A DNA stretch of 64,000 nucleotides from JAXMDS01 sp043777815 (lineage in GTDB: Bacteria > Pseudomonadota > Alphaproteobacteria > Rickettsiales > Rickettsiaceae). The notes under the pieces are model-generated. The model was not told the DNA's origin, ran no database searches, and worked only from the letters and a program-made list of their open reading frames with translations. Shown here piece after piece: positions 28,689 to 38,014 of this stretch; positions within the stretch are counted from its first letter, which is position 1; every line of letters begins with the position of its first letter. Where the stretch lies: positions 38,406 to 102,405 of the forward strand of contig JAYWHH010000002.1 of assembly GCA_043777815.1 (NCBI GenBank), given 5' to 3'. A program made the position numbers and the translations under genes.

Positions 28689-29624
28689 ATGAAAACAGAA
28701 AATTCCACTGATTTAAATGAAAGCACCACTTCAACTAATAGCTTTAAATATGAAAACATTATAAATGCGGGACAAGCTATTGACGACAAAAATATAGATA
28801 AAAAAAAGAGTCTCCAGGAACAAAAAGAAAATATAAAAACAAGATTAGAGAAGTTTCAAAAAATCATCTTGCCTAGTATAGAGAACTCTTCTTCTAAATC
28901 TAACTCTTCTAAACCAGAACCTCAGGTTAGTAAATTCAAAAAACTATTAAACGAGAGATTATCAAAAATGATAAATGAATTGGATGCGGGACAAGAAAGG
29001 AATCCGCTTACCTCTATTAAAGAAGTAAGTGTTAACAAGGGCTTTTTTTCAAAGATTCTTGATCAAATAAAAAAAATTTTTGGATTTAAAGAGTCGGAAC
29101 AAACTAAAGAAATGAAGTCAATGTTGACATTAGCACACGATTTATATCAAATAGAAAGCAATATGTATAGCACTGGCGTTGATATGGAGGAGAAATTTAA
29201 ACAAAATGAATCAACATTAGAACTTTGTAATAAATTACAAATTACTTTTAAAGAATATGGAGCAAATATAGATCGATCTTACAATGATCGTCCTATAGAA
29301 AAAGAAGCAGAAAAAACCTTAGATTTTTCATTGTCTAAAAAGATTGAAAAACAAATTAAAATACATCCAAATAAACAAACTAAAGGAACAGGTCTTGATA
29401 TAAATACTTTTGATGATGCGCCAGAAAAGAAAAAAGCAACTATTTCAATGGATGACTATTCAAACAATGAAGATTTGTTACAAAGCATTATATCTAGTCC
29501 AAAAACAATTAGCACTAGAAATTCTAGTATGAACAAAAAAATAAGTGAGGAGAAAACATTTATAAAAAAGTCTGAGGATAGAAAAGTAGCATCAAAATTA
29601 AACCCCTCGCATTCTCGTGAATAA
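28689..29624 (+). CDS. Unknown protein, paralogue of the next gene
   Basis: 311 residues, no signal peptide, Ser/Asn/Lys-rich ends, helical middle. A hydrophobic-basic block KGFFSKILDQIKKIFGF (about 116-132) is followed by a helical stretch (SMLTLAHDLYQIESNMYSTG). The following gene has a matching block, so the two are related. The N-terminus starts MKTENSTDLNES and the C-terminus is low complexity ending LNPSHSRE. No known domain. It could be a translocated effector; no direct evidence. The 287-base upstream spacer contains several near copies of ataagatcaaaagacgtg. Confidence 0.6.
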   Translation: MKTENSTDLNESTTSTNSFKYENIINAGQAIDDKNIDKKKSLQEQKENIKTRLEKFQKIILPSIENSSSKSNSSKPEPQVSKFKKLLNERLSKMINELDAGQERNPLTSIKEVSVNKGFFSKILDQIKKIFGFKESEQTKEMKSMLTLAHDLYQIESNMYSTGVDMEEKFKQNESTLELCNKLQITFKEYGANIDRSYNDRPIEKEAEKTLDFSLSKKIEKQIKIHPNKQTKGTGLDINTFDDAPEKKKATISMDDYSNNEDLLQSIISSPKTISTRNSSMNKKISEEKTFIKKSEDRKVASKLNPSHSRE

Positions 29625-29739
29625 AAATCTATGTTGAGTCACTGTGAAAAATAAATTTATTTACAAATAAAATCAATACATTTTAGTACTTTTACATAAG
29701 TTTTAAAAAAACAAATTTCAAAATATATATATAATTACA

Positions 29740-31125
29740 ATGAAAGATGAATCAAATCAACAGGAGTTAGAGAATCAAGGGTTAAGTTTAACGGAAGATA
29801 CCCAAGAAGCAAATGCTAATCAAAAAACTAGAAAATCAAGTTTAACGGAAGATACTCAAGGTGCAAATGTTAATCAAGAGACTAAAAAATCAAGTTCTAA
29901 TCAAATGAATTTAGATCAAGTGAGTGATGAAGATTCTTTAGCTCACAACAAATTTCTTTTAGAAACAAAAAGAGGTGAGTTAAGAACTATAAACAAAGAA
30001 GGAATAATCATTCAAACAGAACTGAGGGAATTGAATAATAATATTCACATATTAAAAAAATCTTTGAATGACATCTATTTCAAAATGACATATAGTAAAA
30101 ATATAGATTTTGAGAAACATTCAAATGAATATAAAACAGAAAATAAAAAATATCAAGATTTATTAGGGAATAAATCAAAAATCATAAAAACATTAAAAAA
30201 CAATGAAAAAAATAAAAAAAAAGAAGCAATAAAAAAAGATTCAGAGATCAAAAGTTTAGAGGGCTTGATTAGTAATCAAGAAGAGGCAATAAAAATAAAA
30301 AATACATTTAATAACAAGGTCAAACAAATGAGCAATAGTGAAAATATTCAATATTCTGCACCACTAGATATAAATATCGTATTAAATACAATACAAAGAA
30401 ATGCCGAAAGAGATATAAATGAGGCTATAAAAAATACTAATAACAGCAATATTGATTCAAAAACAAGACCAAATTTAAATCTTTTACATGAGATAATAAT
30501 TAAAATAGATAAGATTTATGGTGTTGATAATCCAGAAAAAATCTTTGCTAAGAAAATTAATAATAAAAATCAAGGATATGAAGATGTTCCCAAGACAATA
30601 AAATTGGAGGATTTAAAATCTTCTTATATATTATATCAAGAGCCAAAATCTCAGGAATATATTGAAAAGTCTCAAGAAATTTTGAAAGAAAATACAATAA
30701 CAGCGCGCAATAAGATTAAAGGCAGAGGTTTTTTTCAAAGAATTCTAGATGCTATAATGCGGAGATTTATGATGAGTACTGAAAAAGTAAATACATTAAA
30801 TCTATTAAATCTATTAGATAATTTATATAAAACGAAATCTATAGTTTCTTTAAAAGAAATACCAAAAGATATTGAAAGTGAAATTATAAAAGCAGCACAA
30901 AAAACGAACTTAATTGAAGACTTAAAGAAGCCTAATCAAAATCATTCCAATGATATTTATAATAAAAATTTAAAAGATAAAATTAATCAACCGCCCTCTA
31001 TTCAGCATCGTCCTAATGGAATAAATTTAAATAAAGTAGGAAAAGTAGGGGGTGAATTTAAAAATATTGTAGAATCTAAAAAGATTAAAAAATCTAAAGA
31101 TCAAAATCTTGAACGTAGTATTTAA
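29740..31125 (+). CDS. Unknown coiled-coil protein, paralogue of the previous gene
   Basis: 461 residues. N-terminus with a two-copy in-frame repeat (SLTEDTQEANANQKTRKS, SLTEDTQGANVNQETKKS; about 17-52), then a long coiled coil (about 65-190, e.g. ELRELNNNIHILKKSLNDIY). A block KGRGFFQRILDAIMRRF (about 326-342) and NLLNLLDNLYKTKSIVS follow and match the block in the upstream neighbour. C-terminus Lys/Asn-rich ending in LERSI. Spaced 115 bases after the first paralogue, so the pair may be a tandem duplication with divergence. Function unknown. Confidence 0.6.
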   Translation: MKDESNQQELENQGLSLTEDTQEANANQKTRKSSLTEDTQGANVNQETKKSSSNQMNLDQVSDEDSLAHNKFLLETKRGELRTINKEGIIIQTELRELNNNIHILKKSLNDIYFKMTYSKNIDFEKHSNEYKTENKKYQDLLGNKSKIIKTLKNNEKNKKKEAIKKDSEIKSLEGLISNQEEAIKIKNTFNNKVKQMSNSENIQYSAPLDINIVLNTIQRNAERDINEAIKNTNNSNIDSKTRPNLNLLHEIIIKIDKIYGVDNPEKIFAKKINNKNQGYEDVPKTIKLEDLKSSYILYQEPKSQEYIEKSQEILKENTITARNKIKGRGFFQRILDAIMRRFMMSTEKVNTLNLLNLLDNLYKTKSIVSLKEIPKDIESEIIKAAQKTNLIEDLKKPNQNHSNDIYNKNLKDKINQPPSIQHRPNGINLNKVGKVGGEFKNIVESKKIKKSKDQNLERSI

Positions 31126-31192
31126 CTTTATTCTACATTATTATTATAATTCTAAAATTACTCGACATTATTCAGTAATTATAATCTTAAGT

Positions 31193-31450
31193 AACGACTG
31201 CCTAACCAACCCGCCGGGGCACGTCTTGAGCAACTTGTTTAACCAACCCGGGCAGTGCCTTAGGCAATTTGTTTAACCACCAATAACATGCTTTATAGAT
31301 GACGTCTTGACCAAAAAAACATCTTTTATATCCTAAGAAACTGTTTAACCAGCCCGGCGTGCCTTAGGGCGACTGCCTAACCAACCCGCCGGGGCACGTC
31401 TTGAGCAACTTGTTTAACCAACCCGGGCGGTGCCTTAGGCAATTTGTCTA
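31193..31450. repeat. G+C-rich repeats with 174-bp period
   Basis: An ~80-bp block (cgactgcctaaccaacccgc followed by cggggcacgtcttgagcaac, then a cttgtttaaccaacccgggc-like segment) starts at 31196 and again at 31370 with one difference seen. Within and between the blocks the motif gtttaaccaa-cccg recurs, and degenerate forms continue to about 31530. It is markedly richer in G+C than its surroundings. It lies between two convergent genes. Confidence 0.9.
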
Positions 31451-31555
31451 ACCAATGCGCGCTTTAGGAAATTGTTTAACCAATGCGCGCTTTGAGCAAC
31501 TTGTTTAATCAATAGTCAATAACACAATATAACCAATAATCAATAACAAATTAAT

Positions 31556-32077
31556 CTAACTTCCCTCTGAGTTTAATGCAAAATCTAATAAATCTAAAAA
31601 TGGTATCTTTCTATTTTTTGCTATATCTTGAATTTTTGATAAATATTCAACACATTCTTGATCAACACTATATCCTTTATTTTCCAATGCTTTAATTTGA
31701 AAAAATATCGGTATTTTATCTGATTTAGGTGAGCCCACGTAAATAGTCATATAAGACTCAGCGCCATCTGTTTGAGTACATTTAATGGATAAGCTTCTGA
31801 CTGAGCTATGCGCTGAACTATCAGATTCTTGATCGATATTTTTATCATCTGAAAGTTCATTACTTGCAACATTTTTATCAGCTGCAGGCTCGTCACTTAA
31901 AATATTTTTATTAGATTCTTGATCGATATTTTTATCATCTGAAAGTTCATTACTTGCAACATTTTTATCAGCTGCGGCCTCGTCACTTGCAACATTTTTA
32001 TCAGCTGCAGGCTCGTCACTTGAAATATTGTGAACTATAGAGTTTGGATTGTTTTGCGGAGATTCATCATGAGCCAT
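31556..32077 (-). CDS. Unknown protein with N-terminal acidic tandem repeats
   Basis: 173 residues. Residues about 20-88 consist of repeats built from SDEPAADKNVAS and NELSDDKNIDQES, present in several alternating copies with almost identical DNA (31840-32020). The C-terminal ~75 residues (TQTDGAESYMTIYVGSPKSD to FLDLLDFALNSEGS) look like a small folded domain of unknown type. It is divergent from the GTA megatron gene, with 129 bases between the starts, so the two may share a control region. Confidence 0.55.
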   Translation of the reverse strand: MAHDESPQNNPNSIVHNISSDEPAADKNVASDEAAADKNVASNELSDDKNIDQESNKNILSDEPAADKNVASNELSDDKNIDQESDSSAHSSVRSLSIKCTQTDGAESYMTIYVGSPKSDKIPIFFQIKALENKGYSVDQECVEYLSKIQDIAKNRKIPFLDLLDFALNSEGS

Positions 32078-32206
32078 ATCGACTGAAAATAATATTTAAC
32101 TATTCATTTTAGCATAAGTAGTTTGTAACCATATCATATTTTTATAAGTGTTAGCGAGTATAGTAAACATGTCGTATATTTTGTCAAATGATATTGAATC
32201 AAATAA

Positions 32207-35200
32207 ATGGATCCAGTCGAATTTCGTCAAAATTTATTGCTTGAAATAAGAGACTTAAACAATCTAATAAGTCAAAAAGAAAATTTAAAATCCAGTTTTC
32301 TTTCAAAGTTAGAACATTTGAAAACAGAATTCCAGGCCAAAGAGAAAAATATTGGAATACAAATGATGGCTATGGAGCTTTATAACTTTCTTGCATCCGG
32401 CTCTGCTGGCCTTGCAAAACGATCTGCAACTTTAGTTTTAAAAGAAAAAAGAAAAGAAATAATAGTTTTGGAAAATAAAATTGCAGATATTATTAAAGAT
32501 TTAAGATTGCTAGAAAAAAAGAAGTATAGTACACAAGGTTATTTAAATCAAATAGATGCTAAATTAGCTACTCAATTTCTTCGAGATAATAAAAAGCAAT
32601 CTGCTTCTTTTGAAAAAAATCATAGTATATCTAAAAAAGTATTAAAAAAAATATTTAATGAAAATAAAATTCCAGATCTGCACAGGATATTTGGATATTT
32701 CAAAGTTGAGGGTGAGGTTTTTTTAATAAAACAATTGAATACACATATAGATCCTGATACGAATGAGCATGTGAAGGTTGATACGAATGAACAAGTGACA
32801 CCTGATACGAATGAGCAAATAAAAATTTTAGGCGATTTACATAAAATGAATCAGGAAGAAGATAGTTATATTTTGGCAATTGCAATATGCTATGGAGTAG
32901 CGCATCTACAAAATATATTGATTAATAGGGTAGGATTAGATCCTAATAATCCAAAGCACCTTGAGGTCATAAACAATATGACTTATTATTCTGGTCATCC
33001 AGATCAAAAGCCTGATCCAGATCTTGAAGAACATTTTGGACATATTCCGGGATATAAAGACGTATGTTATGTTGTGATTAAAAATTTTGTACCAAAGAAT
33101 TTCATAGACTTTGAAGGGAAAATATCTTTTCATTTTAATGTTATGTCTAGTACTAAAAATTACTATTCAAGTCAACTTCAAGAGGAGATTATACCAAAAG
33201 AGCTTGCTAACAAATGTTCAGCTAGTCACGTAAAAAAACTTATTCTTACTCCTGGATGTGGAGAATGGGTCTTGGACACCAAGCTTCAATATAAAATTCA
33301 AAATGTATATGATGAAAATAACCAAGCAGCCAAGGGCGACCAGGCAAACAAGGGAGACAAGGGCAACAAAGCAAACAACGGCGACCAGGAAAACAACGAA
33401 AATCAAACAGACAACGACGACAAAGCAGAAAAAGGTGGCCAAGTAGACAATGACGACAAAGCAGAAAAAGGTGGCCAAGTAGACAACGAAAATCAAACAG
33501 ACAACGAGGATCAATCAGAAAAAAAAGTACTAATTTTGCTTAATTATCATAATTTTTCAAAATATAATCATATAGATTTCATTGAGGGTGAAGGCGAAGG
33601 TTCAAACTCGAGTGAAGATACGGGTGATCATGACTTTGTAATACCTAATGGAAAACCTAACGTTATTCTAAGTTTAGATCAGGCTCAAAATACGTTTTCT
33701 AATTTAGAAGAAATATGTATAGTAGTTTGTTGGTTTACAAATGATTCATCTAGTGATAATGTTATAGCCAGTCTTAGCAATATTACACAAAAACAAGAAA
33801 TGGTTTTTCCAGCTGTGGAATATAAATCCTTAAAAGATGTATATCATTCAGAAGAATGGAAAGTTGCTGATCAAGTTAGGGATACGGCTGTAGAAATGAT
33901 TAAAGTTAATAATTCCCCAATATATGGAGGCACTATGAGTGATAACAGCATCACAAATTTATTCAAAGAATTATTGAGGAGAAATTTAACAATTAGCTTT
34001 AATTTTTTATTGTTGGTAATGCACCCAAATAAGCACTGGAGGGGTCATATAGAAACAAGTGGAGATATGATAGAGGCTAAGTTTTTTTTTAGAGGCTATA
34101 AAAAGATGAAAAAGGGTCATAAAAAGCTGAAAAATGATGATGATCGTAATGAAATTAATCAAGGTGATGATTATAATGAGGAATATAATTTAAATGAAAG
34201 TCAAGACGCAAGTCAAGGAAGGGAAGAAGATCAAGACGAAGATCAGTGTAGTGAGAATGATGATGAATTGAGAATGCGCAATAAAAATTTCTTTTCAGAA
34301 GATGAGGAAATGGGTGAGGTAATTTTTTCTGATGAATATATAAATATCAAACTATCATCTATAGAGTATTCATATGGCGGATATGGATATGCAGTTATAC
34401 ACTATGCATGCATAATGAAAGATTTTTTGATAAATAATCCAAATGCTAAAGTGGGAATATTTGTAATAGGATCTGAGTTAAAAGGACTAACTATAAGCAT
34501 TCATGTGGTCAATGAATTAAAAATTCTGGCGGCAAAAGTTCAAAACATTTTCAGCTTTTTACCAAAGCATTTAAGACCAAAAATAACTTATGGATGCGAT
34601 TGGACAGAATGTAAAAATCAAGATCTTCATTCGTTATACGAATCTAAGTATATAGATTGTATAGGCATGAGTGCATACTTCAATGTTACTAACAACATAG
34701 CTTCTAATACACAAGTTACAACTGACTTAATTTTAGAAACACTTCTAAAAAACATTCAATCTACTGATCATCCATTTAATATTCTGATGCAACTTTCTAT
34801 TAGATTTAACAAGCCAATGTTATTTACAGAATGTAATTGTGCCAGTTTAAATGTCAGCACTAACAATCCAAATATTTTTTTAGATAGCAAATCATACGAT
34901 GGTATAAATCCTCCCACTAATTCTAACTTAAGTAGAGATTATGAGATTCAATCTACGTATATAAAAGCAATGTCCAAGTTTTTAGTAATTATGGAAAAAA
35001 TGTTCAAATTAGAAATTGATGGTGCTTATTTTTGGACTTGGGATGCTAGAGGCTGCGCTTGGATTGATGTAGAATATTGGAGTGATAAAAGCTTATGGCC
35101 ACTAGGCCACTATCTAAATAATAAATTGCCAATTTGTGTAATTAAGGATATTTTACTATCTCATATAACTGATATTTTAATTTTTGAGCCCAATAAATAT

Positions 35201-38014
35201 CATTTAGAGAAAATTAATTTTTTTAATGTTGATGATGAAATTTATGGCTTTAAGATGAGGCTTGGAACTTCATTAATTGATTTAATATCAAGTCAAATGC
35301 AAATTGGTTTTTTTGATATAGAGCTAAAAAATATGCAATTAAGTTTCATTAAACCTCAAATAAAAGAAAATGTGTGTCAAGTTTACACAGAAGAGCTAAA
35401 AAAAATAGCTATTTATATAAATCAGTTAAAAAAGTTTGATGAAACAACAACAGTCAACTATGAAGAAGGGTCAGATGATTTATTACTAATAGATCCCATT
35501 TTGCTGCATTCATTACTTAATGAGAATGATTCTTATATCATTAAACCTTTTGGACTTCATCTATCCCAATCTCATACTTTATTTAATGAATCTATACCTA
35601 GAATTGAGAATTTAAATAAATTAGAGTGCAAATCTAATGTAGTTAAATATAATCGCAACATAAAAACTACGTTTAATAAGATAGATACCTTTGAGGATGC
35701 TACTTTTACTGAAGTCAATGAGCTAAATGATAATTTATTAGAAATTAATTTATCAGGCTTCGCATTTTCTGAAGAAAAAATAGGTTTAATTTCCAGAAAA
35801 ATATTACTCAATGGCATTGAGGAAAGTAAGTTAGTGATTAAGTTTACATGTATAGCTACTTACATGAATTTTGAGCTTAAGCCATCCAACAAAATTTTAG
35901 TTGAAATTGATCAAGATAAGCCAGAGTTTGATATTTCACAAATGAAAGATATAGATCTATATGATGAAAATGCTAATATAGTTGCCAGAACTTATCAAAA
36001 ATTTTATATATTAGTACGCATATTGTCATCTTCAATCATTTATAAAAATGGAGAAGTGATGTATGAGTGTACTGCGTGTATAGAAGATACTAAATCAGAA
36101 GAACAGTCCGAATCTAATTTAATTTGTCGATATCAAGCACAAAACATTAAAAGCTGCACAAATCTATCAGCATACAACATGACATTTGTTAATGATATAA
36201 GAGACTTAAATAAATTTATTATATATTTCAACAGCTTATATACTAAAGATATACATTTGGACATGACTATTGACAAAGAACAATTACAAACTTTTTTGGA
36301 TCCAGAGGAAAATTATTTTGGAATAGTTAAATATAAATTTATTGATGATTTAAAGCAAAGTTTATTTGAAGGAACCTTAAATCATTTTATTAGTAATAAT
36401 GAACTTAAATTAAGAATTGATCTTAAGGATCATGATATTGAGCTTTTAGATCAAGAAGCAATATGCGTGCCTCCAGACCAAGAGGCAATATATATACCTT
36501 CAGTAGATAATTTATTGTTGATTGAGTATGAAGAAGAAAAGGGGAAAGGGGAAAAAGAAGAAAAGGGGAAAGGGGAAAAAGAAGAAAAGGGAAAAGAAAG
36601 AAATATCACTAAATTAGTAGTTAGTTATGGATATTCCTGTTTAAAAAAAGATATAGATGGATTTTTTATTGAGTACCAGAATTTAGTTTTAATGCATAAA
36701 GAGAAAATATTAAGCACGGATGATTTTTTAAAAGCCAATATAGTAGATTTGAAACATAACCAAACAAGGAAAATAATAATAAATAATAATCAGAATAAGT
36801 CAGATTTGGATTTAATGTTTTCTATAGATGGCCTAGATTATAAAACTTTACATTGTTTGCCGACACGCGCCCCTTGTTTAGAAATATTGCAAACTACCTT
36901 AAAGCAATACAGCGCAGATCTTACGGAATGGATTGTGTTTAAGTCACAAAAAAATAATTGCAATGAAAATCCAGTTGATAAAAGCGACAATATGGAAAAA
37001 GCATGTAACAAGGAAGATACAGAGGCAAATAAAATATCTTCTCAAGAAAGGGCCGGAGAAGAAAAGCCAGGGGGCAAAGAGGAAGGAGAAGAGGAGGTCG
37101 GAGAAGAAAAGGGTGAAAGACATGAGGAAGAAGAGGGGGTCGGAGAAGAAAAGGGTGAAGGACGTGAAGAAAAGGGTGAAAGACATGAGGAAGAAGAGCC
37201 GGAGCACAAAAGAGAGAGTGAAGAGTTCGTAAAAAAAGAGCGTGAAAGACATGAGGAAGAAGAGCCGGAGCACAAAAGAGAGAGTGAAGAGTTCGTAAAA
37301 AAAGAGCGCGAAGGACGTGAAGAAGAAAAGTCAGGGGGCAAAGAGGAAGGAGAAGAGGGAGTCGGAGAAGAAAAGGGTGAAAGAGAAGAAGGGGCCGCAA
37401 AGAAAGAGCGCGAAGGACGTGAAGGAGAAGAGAGAGTCGGAGAAGAAAAGCCAGGGGACAAAGAGGAGGGAGAAGAGGAAAAAGAGGGTAAGGGAATGTC
37501 GCGCGACGATTCTATTGTGGAAGATAAAAAAATTGACAAAGAAGGGGAAATAATTTGTGATGAAAAGTCTGAAAATCACGTTACCGCGTTGCAATCAGAT
37601 ATTTTTGCACAAATGGAAGAATTGATAGTTCAATTTTTTCCATTTAAACACCACGACAGATCTAAATTTGTTTTTCAAGATTATTTTATATATATAGCAT
37701 TATCGGAAGATCTAAAAAAATTATTAATCGATCTTTTTAAGCAGGATAATATTTCTAAAGATTTAATTTTTATGAAAATAACTTATCCGTATAAAGATAG
37801 GCGAAAGTCAATTACCATAACGTTAAAACATCTGGAGCAATATCTTGATCAGGAAGGATTAAAAGTCAGACTAGAGATTCTGGCTTGTGATATTATTGAA
37901 ATTAATTTTTTTATGACCAATCAATTAAGACTTAGTACTCAGATACAAATGAGTTACACTATTCATACTAAATCTTTAGAAGCAGAAAAGATATGCCTGA
38001 ATCAATTTGTTTAA
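32207..38014 (+). CDS. GTA baseplate megatron homologue (gp15-like, TIM-barrel), repeat-expanded
   Basis: 1,935 residues. The core matches the gene transfer agent gp15/'megatron' tail-tip protein. There is GYKDVCYVVIKNF (about 285), LSLDQAQNTF and ICIVVCWF (about 485-510), and YGGTMSDNSITNLFKELLRR with WRGHIETSG (about 571-625). These are followed by VIGSELKGLT (about 752-761), YGCDWTEC (about 793), FTECNCASLNVSTNNPNIFL (about 872-891), FWTWDARG (about 941) and WSDKSLWPLGHYLNNKLP (about 958-975). These are the GTA_TIM (glycoside-hydrolase-like barrel) landmarks. RcGTA gp15 is about 1,300 residues; the extra length is low complexity: Asp/Asn/Lys repeats (about 375-440), an acidic insert (about 640-705), KGKGEKEE repeats (about 1442-1465) and a Glu/Lys/Arg-rich tract (about 1610-1765). 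The N-terminal ~130 residues are coiled coil and unlike gp15. Long and open, so it is under selection for coding. Confidence 0.85.
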   Translation: MDPVEFRQNLLLEIRDLNNLISQKENLKSSFLSKLEHLKTEFQAKEKNIGIQMMAMELYNFLASGSAGLAKRSATLVLKEKRKEIIVLENKIADIIKDLRLLEKKKYSTQGYLNQIDAKLATQFLRDNKKQSASFEKNHSISKKVLKKIFNENKIPDLHRIFGYFKVEGEVFLIKQLNTHIDPDTNEHVKVDTNEQVTPDTNEQIKILGDLHKMNQEEDSYILAIAICYGVAHLQNILINRVGLDPNNPKHLEVINNMTYYSGHPDQKPDPDLEEHFGHIPGYKDVCYVVIKNFVPKNFIDFEGKISFHFNVMSSTKNYYSSQLQEEIIPKELANKCSASHVKKLILTPGCGEWVLDTKLQYKIQNVYDENNQAAKGDQANKGDKGNKANNGDQENNENQTDNDDKAEKGGQVDNDDKAEKGGQVDNENQTDNEDQSEKKVLILLNYHNFSKYNHIDFIEGEGEGSNSSEDTGDHDFVIPNGKPNVILSLDQAQNTFSNLEEICIVVCWFTNDSSSDNVIASLSNITQKQEMVFPAVEYKSLKDVYHSEEWKVADQVRDTAVEMIKVNNSPIYGGTMSDNSITNLFKELLRRNLTISFNFLLLVMHPNKHWRGHIETSGDMIEAKFFFRGYKKMKKGHKKLKNDDDRNEINQGDDYNEEYNLNESQDASQGREEDQDEDQCSENDDELRMRNKNFFSEDEEMGEVIFSDEYINIKLSSIEYSYGGYGYAVIHYACIMKDFLINNPNAKVGIFVIGSELKGLTISIHVVNELKILAAKVQNIFSFLPKHLRPKITYGCDWTECKNQDLHSLYESKYIDCIGMSAYFNVTNNIASNTQVTTDLILETLLKNIQSTDHPFNILMQLSIRFNKPMLFTECNCASLNVSTNNPNIFLDSKSYDGINPPTNSNLSRDYEIQSTYIKAMSKFLVIMEKMFKLEIDGAYFWTWDARGCAWIDVEYWSDKSLWPLGHYLNNKLPICVIKDILLSHITDILIFEPNKYHLEKINFFNVDDEIYGFKMRLGTSLIDLISSQMQIGFFDIELKNMQLSFIKPQIKENVCQVYTEELKKIAIYINQLKKFDETTTVNYEEGSDDLLLIDPILLHSLLNENDSYIIKPFGLHLSQSHTLFNESIPRIENLNKLECKSNVVKYNRNIKTTFNKIDTFEDATFTEVNELNDNLLEINLSGFAFSEEKIGLISRKILLNGIEESKLVIKFTCIATYMNFELKPSNKILVEIDQDKPEFDISQMKDIDLYDENANIVARTYQKFYILVRILSSSIIYKNGEVMYECTACIEDTKSEEQSESNLICRYQAQNIKSCTNLSAYNMTFVNDIRDLNKFIIYFNSLYTKDIHLDMTIDKEQLQTFLDPEENYFGIVKYKFIDDLKQSLFEGTLNHFISNNELKLRIDLKDHDIELLDQEAICVPPDQEAIYIPSVDNLLLIEYEEEKGKGEKEEKGKGEKEEKGKERNITKLVVSYGYSCLKKDIDGFFIEYQNLVLMHKEKILSTDDFLKANIVDLKHNQTRKIIINNNQNKSDLDLMFSIDGLDYKTLHCLPTRAPCLEILQTTLKQYSADLTEWIVFKSQKNNCNENPVDKSDNMEKACNKEDTEANKISSQERAGEEKPGGKEEGEEEVGEEKGERHEEEEGVGEEKGEGREEKGERHEEEEPEHKRESEEFVKKERERHEEEEPEHKRESEEFVKKEREGREEEKSGGKEEGEEGVGEEKGEREEGAAKKEREGREGEERVGEEKPGDKEEGEEEKEGKGMSRDDSIVEDKKIDKEGEIICDEKSENHVTALQSDIFAQMEELIVQFFPFKHHDRSKFVFQDYFIYIALSEDLKKLLIDLFKQDNISKDLIFMKITYPYKDRRKSITITLKHLEQYLDQEGLKVRLEILACDIIEINFFMTNQLRLSTQIQMSYTIHTKSLEAEKICLNQFV
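33330..33520. repeat. In-frame repeat in the megatron (Asp/Asn/Lys type)
   Basis: Units such as gacaaagcagaaaaaggtgg followed by ccaagtagacaa are repeated with a length divisible by three, coding for DKAEKGGQVDN and NENQTDNEDQ. The repeat precedes the conserved LSLDQAQN block of the GTA core. Confidence 0.85.
37040..37490. repeat. In-frame Glu/Lys/Arg repeat tract in the megatron
   Basis: About 450 bases of purine-rich, nearly T-free repeats. The largest is a ~69-bp unit coding for ERHEEEEPEHKRESEEFVKK, present twice in succession; shorter units code for GEEKGE and KEEGEEE. All keep the frame. A related shorter array lies at about 36530-36600. The tract produces long spurious open frames on both strands. 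Confidence 0.9.

Noticed and set aside
36939..37594. Several long open frames on the minus strand and in a second plus frame (up to about 165 codons)
   Set aside because: They are created by the purine-rich Glu/Lys/Arg repeat of the megatron gene, which lacks stop codons in all frames. The translations are Ser/Pro/Phe/Leu low complexity and the megatron frame continues through.
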